Shown piece by piece: positions 16,682-25,385 of a DNA stretch of 42,837 nt. Origin of the DNA: Dehalococcoidia bacterium (GTDB taxonomy: Bacteria; Chloroflexota; Dehalococcoidia; SZUA-161; SpSt-899); NCBI GenBank assembly GCA_023271515.1, contig JALPXQ010000002.1:1-42837 (forward strand), in the 5' to 3' direction. The notes under the pieces were generated by a model. The model was not told the DNA's origin and ran no database searches. It saw nothing but the letters and a program-made list of their open reading frames with translations. The first letter of the stretch is position 1; every line of letters starts with the position of its first letter. A program made the translations under genes and the position numbers.

Positions 16682-16712
16682 AAAAAAACCTCCGCCCCAA
16701 AGGGGCGGAGGT
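16682..16712 (-). terminator. Intrinsic terminator of the Trp T-box leader
   Basis: On the minus strand CCTCCGCCCC and GGGGCGGAGG form a 10-bp stem with a TTT loop, followed by seven Ts. It directly follows the antiterminator sequence, as expected of a transcriptional T-box switch. Confidence 0.95.
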
Positions 16713-16985
16713 CAATCCGCGGTGCCACCCTTGTTGACCAACACGCTTACAGCATTGGCCATCTTATTCGGGTACGGCCTTCTAATTTGGCGATACCCTG
16801 GGCTCTGATAACGGTGCCCTCTCCGTCAAAGCCTACTCTCCCTGCGTGTCAGGGTTTCGGTTTGCAGCTCCCAGGTCCATTCTTCCTCTGCCTTAGCGCC
16901 GGGCTCTCACCTTGCCCCGGCTCTCTGTAGCTCGCCTCGAGGGGTACTACTCCTGTTCACAGCCTTTGGTGCGTTATTCAGTTGT
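16682..16985 (-). promoter_or_regulatory. T-box riboswitch, tryptophan specifier (UGG)
   Basis: A complete T-box leader read on the minus strand. The stem I region has AGAGAGCCGG and GGTGAGAGCCCGG, then the specifier loop GAA-TGG-ACC with the codon TGG at 16877-16879, followed by TGGGAGC. The GAGTAG element and GACGG lie about 60 nt further on. The T-box proper is GGGTGGCACCGCGG, with core TGGCACCGCGG at 16717-16727. The terminator hairpin is at 16682-16712. Uncharged tRNA-Trp should bind and allow read-through into trpE and genes beyond. Every core element is intact although the first downstream genes are broken. Confidence 0.95.
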
Positions 16986-16991
16986 GAGCCT

Positions 16992-17020
16992 AGTATAGCA
17001 TGGGATCAATTATTTGTCAA
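16992..17020 (-). promoter_or_regulatory. Promoter of the Trp T-box operon
   Basis: Perfect TTGACA (17015-17020) and TATACT (16992-16997) with a 17-bp spacer on the minus strand. Transcription would start about 16985, at the 5' end of the T-box leader. Confidence 0.88.
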
Positions 17021-17046
17021 GCGATCGCCCCGGGCTCATCTAACAG

Positions 17047-18063
17047 CTATGCAATTACGATTGGCTCCTCCCCCTCCACCACCCCCCCGATTATCCTTGC
17101 CTCAGGTAAGGCAGCTAACAGCTCATCGACATCGCCTGGGGAGCAGAAGAGCGCCATCCCGATTCCCATATTGAATACCCGGTACATCTCCTGTTCATCG
17201 ATATCGCCCTGTTTTTGAATCACCTCGAAGATGGGCGGAATATCCCAACTCCCTTTTCTCAGGTGTGCCGCAAGCCCCCAGGGGAAAAGTCGCGGAATGT
17301 TATCCAGGAGCCCGCCCCCGGTGATGTGCGCCAGCCCCTTTATTCTGGGAAGCAGTGACCTCAGTTGGTGATAATAACTGCGATGAGGCTTGAGCAGCTC
17401 CTCACCCAGTGTGCACCCAAGATCGGGATAGAAAACGCTGAGCGCGGAGCGCTCGATGTTAAATATTTTCCGCACCAGAGAATATCCGTTGGTGTGCAGC
17501 CCGCTCGAGGGCAGCCCGATGATGGCGTCGCCTGCCCTGATCGACCTGCCGTCGATGATCCTGCCCTTCTCCACCACTCCCACAATGAAGCCCACCAGGT
17601 CATAGTCACCCTCAGCGTACAGTCCGGGCATCTCGGCGGTCTCACCCCCGATGAGGGCGCAATCTACTTCACGACATGCCTCTGCCAGTCCTTTGACAAT
17701 GTCGCTCACCTGTTCCGGAAAGAGTCTGCCCACTCCGATGTAATCCAGAAAAAATAGCGGTTTAGCGCCGCAGGTCAGGATATCATTCACGCAGTGACTG
17801 ACCAGGTCAATGCCAATGGTGTCGTGTTTGTCGAGCGTCGCTGCGATCTTGAGCTTGGTGCCCACACCGTCGGCGCTGGAGACTAGAACGGGCTCTTCGT
17901 AGCCCTTGAGCTCAAAGAGTCCGCCGAAGAATCCGAGGTCGCCAAGTACTTCGGGGCGTAGAGTGGAGTGGGCGTGCTTCTTGATCAGCTCCAGCGCCCG
18001 GCCAGCAGCACCGATGTCAACGCCGGCGGCCGCATAGCTGACTTTATCCCTCTGTCCTGTCAT
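17047..18063 (-). CDS. purM: Phosphoribosylformylglycinamidine cyclo-ligase
   Basis: A 338-residue PurM (AIR synthetase), fifth step of purine synthesis: FGAM + ATP gives aminoimidazole ribonucleotide. It starts with the typical SYAAAGVDIGAAGRALELIK. GFFGGLFELKGYEEPVLVSSADGVGTKLKIA and HDTIGIDLVSHCVNDILTCGAKPLFFLDYIG are family blocks, and ALIGGETAEMPGLY and HITGGGLLDNIPRLF mark the C-terminal half. The ATG at 18063 gives this N-terminus and overlaps the purF stop by 20 bp. It is second in the purF-purM operon, whose 3' end abuts the T-box promoter. Confidence 0.96.
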   Translation of the reverse strand: MTGQRDKVSYAAAGVDIGAAGRALELIKKHAHSTLRPEVLGDLGFFGGLFELKGYEEPVLVSSADGVGTKLKIAATLDKHDTIGIDLVSHCVNDILTCGAKPLFFLDYIGVGRLFPEQVSDIVKGLAEACREVDCALIGGETAEMPGLYAEGDYDLVGFIVGVVEKGRIIDGRSIRAGDAIIGLPSSGLHTNGYSLVRKIFNIERSALSVFYPDLGCTLGEELLKPHRSYYHQLRSLLPRIKGLAHITGGGLLDNIPRLFPWGLAAHLRKGSWDIPPIFEVIQKQGDIDEQEMYRVFNMGIGMALFCSPGDVDELLAALPEARIIGGVVEGEEPIVIA

Positions 18064-19456
18064 CCCATCTCTCCAGCGCAAGCTTATCCATTTCAAGCTG
18101 GACGGGCACCGGGTAGTCTCCGGTAAAACAAGCAAGACAGAAGTTCTCCCTGGGAAGGCCAACTGCCTCGATAAGTCCATCAAGGCTCAGATAGCCCAGG
18201 GAGTCGGCGCCGATCCACTGGCATATTTCAGGAATCGACCTGGTAGCGGCGATAAGCTCGCGGCGGGTCGCCATATCGATCCCGAAAATACAGGGATAGC
18301 GGATGGGCGGGGCACAGATTCTAAGATGGACTTCCCTAGCACCGGCTTTTCGGAGAAGGGCAACTATCCGGGGAGTGGTGGTGCCACGTACAATACTATC
18401 ATCGACCACTACCACGCGCTTTCCGGAGAGCACCTCAGGGATGGGATTGAACTTCAGCCTGACGCCGACGTCGCGCAGGCGCTGGTCGGGTTGGATAAAG
18501 GTGCGCCCCACATATCTACTCTTGAGCAGTCCTTCGCCAAAGGGAATACCTGATGCTTGAGAATACCCTACTGCGGCAGCGGTTGCTGAGTCAGGCACAC
18601 CGATGACCAGGTCGGCATCTACCGGGTGCTCTCGGGAGAGCCCCGCTCCCATTGCCAGCCTGGCCGGATAGAGACGGCGGCCACCAATGGTGCTATCGGG
18701 ACGTGCAAAGTAGATGTACTCGAAGATACAGAGTGCCCTTTCCGCCGAGGGATTGGCCGGGGGGAAACTGTGAAACCCCGATTCGTCAATCAGCACGATC
18801 TCGCCGGGCACGATTTCCCGAGAGACCTGTATGCCCAACTGATCCAGAGCACAACTCTCCGAGGCGATGACCCAGCTACCGTTAAGGGTCCCGAAGCAGA
18901 GGGGCCGAACCCCCAGGGGGTCCCGCACCCCGAGAAGCTGGTCTTTAGTCATGATCACCAGGCTATAGGCACCCTGAAGTCTGGCCATGGCAAACCGGAC
19001 GTTCTCAACCATGGTTTTCCCCGGTGCCGAGGCCAATAGATGAGCGATCACCTCGGAATCGGAGGAGGTGCGAAAAACGTAGCCCTGTCCTTCAAGCTCC
19101 GCCCTGAGGTATGCCGCATTAGTGAGGTTGCCATTGTGGCCCAGGGCTACCTCGCCCAGGGCGCTGGGCCCTACAATAGGCTGGGCGTTAATGACGCAAC
19201 TTGATCCTGTGGTGGAGTAACGATTGTGTCCGATGGCGATACTGCCAGCAAGTCGTTCCAGAGTCTCTTCATCGAATACCTGGGCTACCAATCCCATGTC
19301 GGCATGAAGGCGAATGGACTGGCCGTCGCCGCTGGCAATGCCGGCGCTCTCCTGGCCGCGGTGCTGGAGGGCATGGAGGGCAAAATAGGTAAGCCTTGCC
19401 ACATCCTCACCGGGAGCGTAAATCCCAAAAACGCCGCACGATTCATGCAGAGACAT
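18044..19456 (-). CDS. purF: Amidophosphoribosyltransferase
   Basis: A 470-residue PurF, first committed step of purine synthesis (PRPP + glutamine gives phosphoribosylamine). Cys7 after a six-residue propeptide (MSLHES/CGVFGI) is the glutaminase nucleophile. ALQHRGQESAGI and GHNRYSTTG follow. The PRPP loop is VVVVDDSIVRGTT. Cysteines in ALCIFEYIYF, YPCIFGIDMA and NFCLACFTGD fit the 4Fe-4S-containing Bacillus-type enzyme. The ATG at 19456 sits 25 bases downstream of a strong -10 box, so upstream reading is not expected. No clear Shine-Dalgarno is visible. Confidence 0.96.
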   Translation of the reverse strand: MSLHESCGVFGIYAPGEDVARLTYFALHALQHRGQESAGIASGDGQSIRLHADMGLVAQVFDEETLERLAGSIAIGHNRYSTTGSSCVINAQPIVGPSALGEVALGHNGNLTNAAYLRAELEGQGYVFRTSSDSEVIAHLLASAPGKTMVENVRFAMARLQGAYSLVIMTKDQLLGVRDPLGVRPLCFGTLNGSWVIASESCALDQLGIQVSREIVPGEIVLIDESGFHSFPPANPSAERALCIFEYIYFARPDSTIGGRRLYPARLAMGAGLSREHPVDADLVIGVPDSATAAAVGYSQASGIPFGEGLLKSRYVGRTFIQPDQRLRDVGVRLKFNPIPEVLSGKRVVVVDDSIVRGTTTPRIVALLRKAGAREVHLRICAPPIRYPCIFGIDMATRRELIAATRSIPEICQWIGADSLGYLSLDGLIEAVGLPRENFCLACFTGDYPVPVQLEMDKLALERWDDRTEG

Positions 19457-19480
19457 GTTCGATCCGACGAAGCATTCTAT

Positions 19481-19509
19481 ATTATAGTCCGTCTGTTGCC
19501 GAGGGTCAA
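19481..19509 (-). promoter_or_regulatory. purF-purM promoter
   Basis: TTGACC (19504-19509) and perfect TATAAT (19481-19486), 17-bp spacer, minus strand. The leader is only about 18 nt, leaving no room for a purine riboswitch. Confidence 0.82.
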
Positions 19510-19638
19510 CCGGGCATTCTTGACATGGAACCAGCCATCTGCTAAAGTAGGCTTGCGTTTCAGTTTGACTATCTTTCCCCCAGATAAGCATGGTTGGGCG
19601 GTTTAGAGTGAGTGATAGGGTAAATATGGTTTCATACG

Positions 19639-20994
19639 ATGGGAGTTAGCGAAATGAATGCTAGAGAGATGTTACAAGCAGCGGAGCGTCGGGGCAATTT
19701 CACTACAGCCTCCGGCCTGCCGGTCGAGCGGGTCTATACCCCGGATCAAATCACTGATCCCGATTATCAGGGTGACCTCGGTCTGCCGGGCGAATACCCC
19801 TATCTTTGTGGCATCCATCGCACCGGCTATCGGGGCCGGCTAATGCGCATGTTTGCTGGCTTCGGCACTGCCGAGGAGACCAACGCCCGCTACAAGTATC
19901 TCCTGGAGCATAGACAGACCGGCCTGAGCGTCGCCTTCGACTATGCCACGCTGGACGGTTATGATACCGATCATCCACTGGCCCGAGGTGAATTTGGAAA
20001 GTGTGGGGTGGCGATCTCATCATTGGCCGATATGGAGTTACTATTTGATGGCATTCCGCTGGATCAGGTAACCACCTCCATGACCATCAACGGCGCCGAA
20101 AAACGGGGCATCCCCATGGAGAAGCTCGGTGGAACGATACAAAATGACATCCTCAAGGAATACATGGCCCAGTTCTCATTCATCTTCCCCCCCATGCGCC
20201 TGGTGGTAGATACCATCGAGTCCAGATACCTTCCTTGCTGGAACACCATCAGCATAAGCGGCTATCACATACGAGAGGCCGGGTCCACCGCGGTCCAGGA
20301 GCTGGCATTCACCCTGGCTAATGGGCTTACCTATGTGCAGGCGACGATAGATCGGGGCCTGAAGGTGGATGATTTCGCTCCCAGACTTAGCTTCTTCTTC
20401 AATTCGCACAACGACTTTTTTGAGGAGATCGCCAAGTTCCGCGCCGCCCGGCGCATCTGGGCACGGGAGATGAAGGGACGTTTCGGAGCCCATGGATGAA
20501 GCCCTGGCGCTGCCCTCAGAGAAGGCGGTGCTCATCGCCCTGAGAACGCAGCAGATCATCGCCCACGAAAGTGGGGTGGCCAGTAGTGTCGATCCTCTCG
20601 GCGGCAGCTTCATGGTGGAGGCGCTGACCAACCAAATTGAGGAGAACGGGAAATTGCCGAGGCTGCCTCTCGCTATCAGAGGGAGATCGAAACCAGGGAC
20701 AGGATCATAGTTGGAATAAACGAATACGAACTCGATGAGCCCGTAGCCATCCCTATCCTGAAGATGGATGAGGAAGGTGAGCGGAGACAGATATCCAGAC
20801 TGAATCGTGTCAGGCGGGAGAGAAGCAACAAGGAGGTTCAGCGTGCCCGGACAGAGCTCAGGAGAGCAGCTCAGGGAACGGAAAACCTTATGCCCTACAT
20901 CCTGGATGCGGTAAGGGCCTATGCCACACTTGAGGAGATATGTGACACCCTGAGGGATGTCTTTGGGGAATACGAAGCATATTCTGCATTTTGA
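19639..20994 (+). pseudogene. Methylmalonyl-CoA mutase large subunit, broken by two deletions
   Basis: The catalytic TIM-barrel chain of B12-dependent methylmalonyl-CoA mutase in three pieces. Piece 1 (to about 20490) begins normally (SGLPVERVYTPDQI, YPYLCGIHRTGYRGRLMRMFAGFGTAEETN) and ends at RRIWAREMKGRFGA. The usual next 40-50 residues (the RFHTQTAG...GGTQSLHTNS segment) are absent, and piece 2 starts in another frame at MDEALALPSEKAVLIALRTQ (20492) and runs to VEALTNQIEEN. About 30 residues are again missing, and piece 3 resumes in a third frame (EIAEAASRYQREIE...) to the TGA at 20992. Residues lining the substrate channel are lost. No B12-binding subunit follows; fbp begins 13 bp later. 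Conserved remains suggest recent decay. Confidence 0.88.
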
Positions 20995-21007
20995 GCAAGG
21001 AGGAAAG

Positions 21008-22099
21008 ATGATCACACTGAGCGTAATCAAGGCCGACATCGGAGGTTACGTCGGACACTCCAGTATGCACCCTGATCTCATTGCCAGGGCTCAGGAATAT
21101 ATGGAGAAGGCTAAAGGGCAGGGGCTGTTGGTTGACTTTCACGTAACCAGGTGCGGGGATGACCTTCAGCTCATCATGACTCATGAGCAGGGCGAGGGAA
21201 GTGAGCGCATTCACAAGCTGGCCTGGGATATCTTTTTGGCCTGCACCGATGTTGCCAAGAAGTTGAAGCTCCACGGAGCGGGACAGGACATGTTGAGCGA
21301 TGCCTTCTCCGGCAACATAAAAGGCATGGGACCAGGTGTGGCGGAGATGCAGTTCGAGGAACGCGGCTCCGAACCTGTTCTGGTGTTCATGGCCGATAAG
21401 ACCTCATCCGGGGCCTGGAATATGCCTCTCTATAAGATGTTTGCCGATCCCTTCAACACCATCGGGCTGGTCATCGCCGAGAACATGCACTCCGGCTTCT
21501 CCTTTGAGGTGCACGATGTGAAGGAGCACCGCAAGGTGGTCTTCAATGCCCCTGAGGAGATATACGACATGCTGGTGCTCATCGGAGCACCTTCGCGTTA
21601 TGCGGTAAAGTGCGTTCGCCATCGCCCATCAGGGGAGATCGCCGCCGTCTCATCCACCGACAAATTGTACAAGATGGCCGGCAGGTATGTGGGAAAGGAT
21701 GACCCGGTGCTCATCGTTCGCTCCCAGGGGGAATTCCCGGCTGTCGGCGAGGTGCTTGAACCATTTGCTATGCCTCAGATGGTACAGGGATGGATGCGAG
21801 GGTCGCACCACGGCCCGCTTATGCCGTGTTCTATCTCAGAATCAAACCCCACCAGATTCGATGGACCCCCTCGCGTGGTGTGTGCCGGATTCCAGCTGGT
21901 AGGGGGCAAACTCATCGGTCCCCGGGATATGTTCGACGACCCCAGCTTTGATGAGGCCTGGCACCAGGCTAACCTGGCCGCGGAATACCTGCGACGCCAC
22001 GGTCCGTTCGAGCCACATCGTTTGCCGCTGGAGGAGATGGAATACACCACCATGCCTCAGGTGATGAAGAAGCTCGAGGGGAGGTTCTCGCCTCTCTAA
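21008..22099 (+). CDS. fbp: Fructose-1,6-bisphosphate aldolase/phosphatase, archaeal type
   Basis: A 363-residue bifunctional FBP aldolase/phosphatase (class V FBPase) which condenses triose phosphates and dephosphorylates the product, locking carbon flow towards gluconeogenesis. Seen: TLSVIKADIGGYVGHSSMHP with the metal-binding Asp and His, DFHVTRCGDDLQLIMTH, DAFSGNIKGMGPG, FMADKTSSGAWNMPLYKMF, and GSHHGPLMPCS near the C-terminus. The family is typical of thermophilic archaea and deep-branching anaerobic bacteria. AGGAGG lies 5 bases before the ATG at 21008. It heads a tight plus-strand run: rdgB starts on the base after its stop codon. Confidence 0.95.
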   Translation: MITLSVIKADIGGYVGHSSMHPDLIARAQEYMEKAKGQGLLVDFHVTRCGDDLQLIMTHEQGEGSERIHKLAWDIFLACTDVAKKLKLHGAGQDMLSDAFSGNIKGMGPGVAEMQFEERGSEPVLVFMADKTSSGAWNMPLYKMFADPFNTIGLVIAENMHSGFSFEVHDVKEHRKVVFNAPEEIYDMLVLIGAPSRYAVKCVRHRPSGEIAAVSSTDKLYKMAGRYVGKDDPVLIVRSQGEFPAVGEVLEPFAMPQMVQGWMRGSHHGPLMPCSISESNPTRFDGPPRVVCAGFQLVGGKLIGPRDMFDDPSFDEAWHQANLAAEYLRRHGPFEPHRLPLEEMEYTTMPQVMKKLEGRFSPL

Positions 22100-22699
22100 A
22101 TGCCAAAGCTTCTGCTTGCCACCAACAATCAGGGAAAGATCCGAGAGTTGGCCTTTCTGATCTCGAGCAAAGCCTGGGAGCTTACCACTCCGGCCCGGGA
22201 AGGTATAGACATCCATGTTCAGGAGACCGGCAAGACATTTGAGGAGAATGCCGCCATCAAGGCATTAGCCTATGCCAAAGCGGCTAACCTGGTTGCTATC
22301 GCCGATGATTCCGGATTGGAGGTTGAGGCGTTGAATGGAGAACCCGGGGTGCTCTCGGCTCGCTACGCCGGTGAAGGGGCCTCGGACAGGGAGAGGGTCG
22401 ATCATCTCCTGGCCAAGCTTGCCGGTGTGCCCTGGGAGAAGCGGTCAGCTCGTTTCAGGTGTGTCATTGCCATAGCTACGCCTGAGGGTGAGGTGGAGCT
22501 TTGCTCGGGCGAGTGCCGGGGATTTATTGCTCTTGAGAGCAGGGGCGAGAATGGCTTTGGATACGACCCTATTTTTTACCTGCCGGAATTCGGCAAGACA
22601 ATGGCCGAACTCAGCTTCGAAGAGAAGAACGGGGTGAGCCACCGGGGAAAGGCAGCAAGGGAAGCGCGGCTGGTACTGGAGCGCTTATCGAGAAAATGA
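22100..22699 (+). CDS. rdgB: XTP/dITP diphosphatase, RdgB/HAM1
   Basis: A 199-residue house-cleaning nucleotide pyrophosphatase removing XTP, ITP and dITP. It begins with LLLATNNQGKIREL. FEENAAIKALAYAKA, IADDSGLEVEALNGEPGVLSARYAGE and ENGFGYDPIFYLPE are hallmarks, with the metal Asp in ADDSG. Length is standard. The ATG directly follows the fbp TAA, and the 3' end overlaps moaA by 4 bp, so translation is coupled. Confidence 0.96.
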   Translation: MPKLLLATNNQGKIRELAFLISSKAWELTTPAREGIDIHVQETGKTFEENAAIKALAYAKAANLVAIADDSGLEVEALNGEPGVLSARYAGEGASDRERVDHLLAKLAGVPWEKRSARFRCVIAIATPEGEVELCSGECRGFIALESRGENGFGYDPIFYLPEFGKTMAELSFEEKNGVSHRGKAAREARLVLERLSRK

Positions 22700-23667
22700 C
22701 GGGACTCTCCGATAATCATCCCATAAACTACCTGCGCATATCGGTTACCGACCGATGCAATCTGCGCTGTGCCTATTGTATGCCGCTTGAGGGAGTTGCC
22801 CCACTGCCGCATGATGAGATCCTTAGCTACGAAGAGATATCCCTCGTGGCCAGGGCAGCCTCCGAGCTGGGCATCAGCAAGGTGCGGCTTACCGGGGGTG
22901 AGCCGCTGGTGCGGGCGCATTTGAGCAGTCTCATCGGAATGTTAGCTCGGATCGAGGGAATCGACGACCTCTCTCTCACAACAAATGGTGTGCTCTTAAG
23001 TCGCTATGCCCGGGAACTCAAGGCGGCGGGTCTGAAGCGAGTGAATATAAGCCTCGATTCCCTCCAACCGGATAGGTTCAAGCAGATAACTAGAATTGGC
23101 AAACTTGAGGATACGCTCCTGGGGATAGAGGCAGCCCGGGCAGCAGGACTTCACCCGATAAAGATTAACATGGTGGTAATGCGCGGAGTAAACGATGATG
23201 AAATAGCCGATTTCGCTCACCTGACCAGGGAAAATGGATGGCATGTGCGATTTATCGAGTTCATGCCTATCGGGGGACAGAAGCAAGAGGGAAAGTTTGT
23301 GCCTATTTCGGAGATCATGGAGCGCATCGAGCCCCTGGGAGTTCTTAAACCACACTCACTCGATGGGAACGGGCCGGCAAGATATTTTCACTTGCCCCAT
23401 GCGAAGGGTACCATCGGATTTATAAGTCCGGTCAGCGAGCACTTTTGCTTCAAGTGCAACCGTCTGCGGCTCACTGCGGAGGGGAAGCTTCGCCCCTGCC
23501 TTCTTTCTGATGAAGAAATGGATCTCCGCGAGCCACTTCGTCGCGGGGCCTCGGCTGATGAACTGAAACGCTTGATTAAGCAGGCTACCGAAGCCAAGCC
23601 AGAAGGTCACAAACTTGACAGCGGCACCACGGCAAGGAGCAGGTCTATGTGCCAGATCGGGGGCTAA
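22696..23667 (+). CDS. moaA: GTP 3',8-cyclase, radical SAM
   Basis: A 323-residue MoaA, first step of molybdopterin synthesis (GTP to 3',8-cH2GTP). The radical-SAM cluster is at CNLRCAYC (CxxxCxxC). VRLTGGEPLVRAHL is the SAM-binding GGEP block. The C-terminal second cluster uses HFCFKCNRLRLTAEGKLRPCL, and the C-terminus ends in the GG tail needed for activity (MCQIGG). It overlaps rdgB (ATGA) and is followed 4 bp later by the RNase H-MoaC gene, so moaA and moaC stay linked. Confidence 0.96.
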   Translation: MTGLSDNHPINYLRISVTDRCNLRCAYCMPLEGVAPLPHDEILSYEEISLVARAASELGISKVRLTGGEPLVRAHLSSLIGMLARIEGIDDLSLTTNGVLLSRYARELKAAGLKRVNISLDSLQPDRFKQITRIGKLEDTLLGIEAARAAGLHPIKINMVVMRGVNDDEIADFAHLTRENGWHVRFIEFMPIGGQKQEGKFVPISEIMERIEPLGVLKPHSLDGNGPARYFHLPHAKGTIGFISPVSEHFCFKCNRLRLTAEGKLRPCLLSDEEMDLREPLRRGASADELKRLIKQATEAKPEGHKLDSGTTARSRSMCQIGG

Positions 23668-23671
23668 AGCA

Positions 23672-24538
23672 ATGATCAATATCTATACCGATGGTTCATG
23701 CTCGGGCAATCCCGGTCGTGGGGGCTGGGCAGCGATAGTGGTGCAGGATGGCCGGCAGGTGGAGCTCAAGGGGAGTGTGGAGAGGACGACTTCCAATCGA
23801 ATGGAGCTCACTGCGGCAATTGAAGGACTAACCCACGTCCCCGAGGGTTCTGAGGTCAGCATTCATAGCGACAGCGAATACCTGGTCAACACGATGACTC
23901 GCAACTGGAAACGCCGTGCCAACCTCGACCTCTGGCAAAGGCTCGATGAACTAAAGGCGACCCGTAAGGTGAAGTGGATTTGGGTCGAGGGACACTCCAG
24001 CCATCCCGGGAATGAAAGGGCCAACAGACTGGCAATGGAGATGTCTGCTTACAAGAATCCTCGCAAGAGGCCGACCCATTTCAATTCCTCCGGTCAAGTC
24101 CATATGGTGGATATCTCCGACAAACAGATCACCCAGCGGGCGGCCGTAGCTAAAGGCGTGGTGAAAATGAATCCTTCCACTCTGGAGTTGATCGAGCAGG
24201 GGCAAGCGGCCAAGGGCGATGTGCTCGCTGTGGCGCAGATGGCGGGTATCATGGCGGCCAAGAAAACATCGGAATTGATACCATTATGTCATCCATTGCG
24301 CCTCGGAAGCGTGGCGGTGGAATTCCAGCTGGATAGGGAAGGAAGCATGGTAGAGATTACTGCTACAGTCAGGGCAGCAGAAAGGACCGGCGTGGAAATG
24401 GAGGCGCTCACCGCGGTAGCGGGGAGCGCCCTGACCATCTACGATATGTGCAAGGCGGTAGATCGAGGGATGATGATCGAAGGAATCCGGCTTGTTAGAA
24501 AGAGTGGAGGCAAGAGTGGGACAATCACCCTTGAGTGA
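23672..24538 (+). CDS. Fusion: ribonuclease HI (N) with MoaC (C)
   Basis: A 288-residue single frame with two unrelated domains. Residues 1-130 are RNase HI: IYTDGSCSGNPGRGGWAAIV (catalytic Asp6), NRMELTAAIEGL (Glu), IHSDSEYLV (Asp) and WVEGHSSHPGNERANRLAMEM. The usual fourth catalytic Asp ('NERCDELA' in E. coli) is Asn here. From about residue 130, THFNSSGQVHMVDISDKQITQRAAVAKG begins MoaC (cyclic pyranopterin monophosphate synthase). KTSELIPLCHPLRL and GVEMEALTAVAGSALTIYDMCKAVDRGM are intact through the TITLE C-terminus. The linker is only about 8 residues. The ATG at 23672 starts the RNase H fold. MoaC follows MoaA in the pathway, so the context supports the C-terminal role. Confidence 0.9.
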   Translation: MINIYTDGSCSGNPGRGGWAAIVVQDGRQVELKGSVERTTSNRMELTAAIEGLTHVPEGSEVSIHSDSEYLVNTMTRNWKRRANLDLWQRLDELKATRKVKWIWVEGHSSHPGNERANRLAMEMSAYKNPRKRPTHFNSSGQVHMVDISDKQITQRAAVAKGVVKMNPSTLELIEQGQAAKGDVLAVAQMAGIMAAKKTSELIPLCHPLRLGSVAVEFQLDREGSMVEITATVRAAERTGVEMEALTAVAGSALTIYDMCKAVDRGMMIEGIRLVRKSGGKSGTITLE

Positions 24539-24542
24539 GGGG

Positions 24543-25385
24543 ATGAAGGTCGCTTTGACGATCCCGGCAATGAAAGAGATCAGAGGAGAGCTGCCGGAGC
24601 CGGTGGGCTTCGTCCCCACCATGGGCTATCTTCACGAAGGGCATCTGTCCCTGGTTCGTCGGGCGCGGGGGGAAAATAGAAGTGTGGCCGTCAGCATATT
24701 CGTCAATCCTACCCAGTTCGGCCCACAGGAGGATTTCGAGACCTATCCACGTGATACCGAGCGAGACCTGACTTTGCTGCGCGGAGAAGGAACCGATGTT
24801 GTCTTCCTGCCGGAGGCAGAAGAGATGTACCCCGCGGATTTCAATTCATGGATTGTAGTCGAAGGGATGACCGAGATGCTGGAGGGTGCTTCACGCCCCG
24901 GCCACTTCCGGGGAGTCGCTACCATAGTAGCCAAGCTCCTCAATATCGTTCAGCCCAACAGGGCCTACTTCGGACAGAAGGATGCCCAGCAAGCCCTGGT
25001 CATCAAGAAGATGGTGGCCGATCTCAATATGAATCCGCAGATCATAGTCGCTCCTACAGTCCGCGAGCCTGACGGACTGGCGATGAGCAGTCGCAATATC
25101 TATCTCAACCCCGAGGAACGTCAGGCTGCCCTGGTGCTGTGGAAATCCCTTAGCCTGGCACAGCAGCTTCGGTCCGGTGGTGAGAAAAGTGCAGATCGCA
25201 TTCGCCGGCAGATGATTGCCCTTATCGAGGGTGAGCCCAGAGCGCTGATTGATTATGTCAGCATTGCTGACCCCGGGTCCTTGCGGGAACTTGATGAAAT
25301 AGATTCCCCTGCCCTGGTATCCCTGGCGGTTTGGATCGGGAAGACCCGGCTCATCGACAACGTGATCCTGGGGGGTGCGGCTTGA
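24543..25385 (+). CDS. panC: Pantothenate synthetase
   Basis: A 280-residue PanC joining pantoate and beta-alanine with ATP. Motifs: VPTMGYLHEGHLSLVRRA (HxGH nucleotide site), SIFVNPTQFG, TIVAKLLNIVQPNRAYFGQKDAQQ, and DGLAMSSRN (KMSKS-like). The C-terminal domain ends in RLIDNVILGGAA. The ATG at 24543 follows the moaC stop by 4 bp. It overlaps surE by 4 bp (TTGA). Confidence 0.95.
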   Translation: MKVALTIPAMKEIRGELPEPVGFVPTMGYLHEGHLSLVRRARGENRSVAVSIFVNPTQFGPQEDFETYPRDTERDLTLLRGEGTDVVFLPEAEEMYPADFNSWIVVEGMTEMLEGASRPGHFRGVATIVAKLLNIVQPNRAYFGQKDAQQALVIKKMVADLNMNPQIIVAPTVREPDGLAMSSRNIYLNPEERQAALVLWKSLSLAQQLRSGGEKSADRIRRQMIALIEGEPRALIDYVSIADPGSLRELDEIDSPALVSLAVWIGKTRLIDNVILGGAA

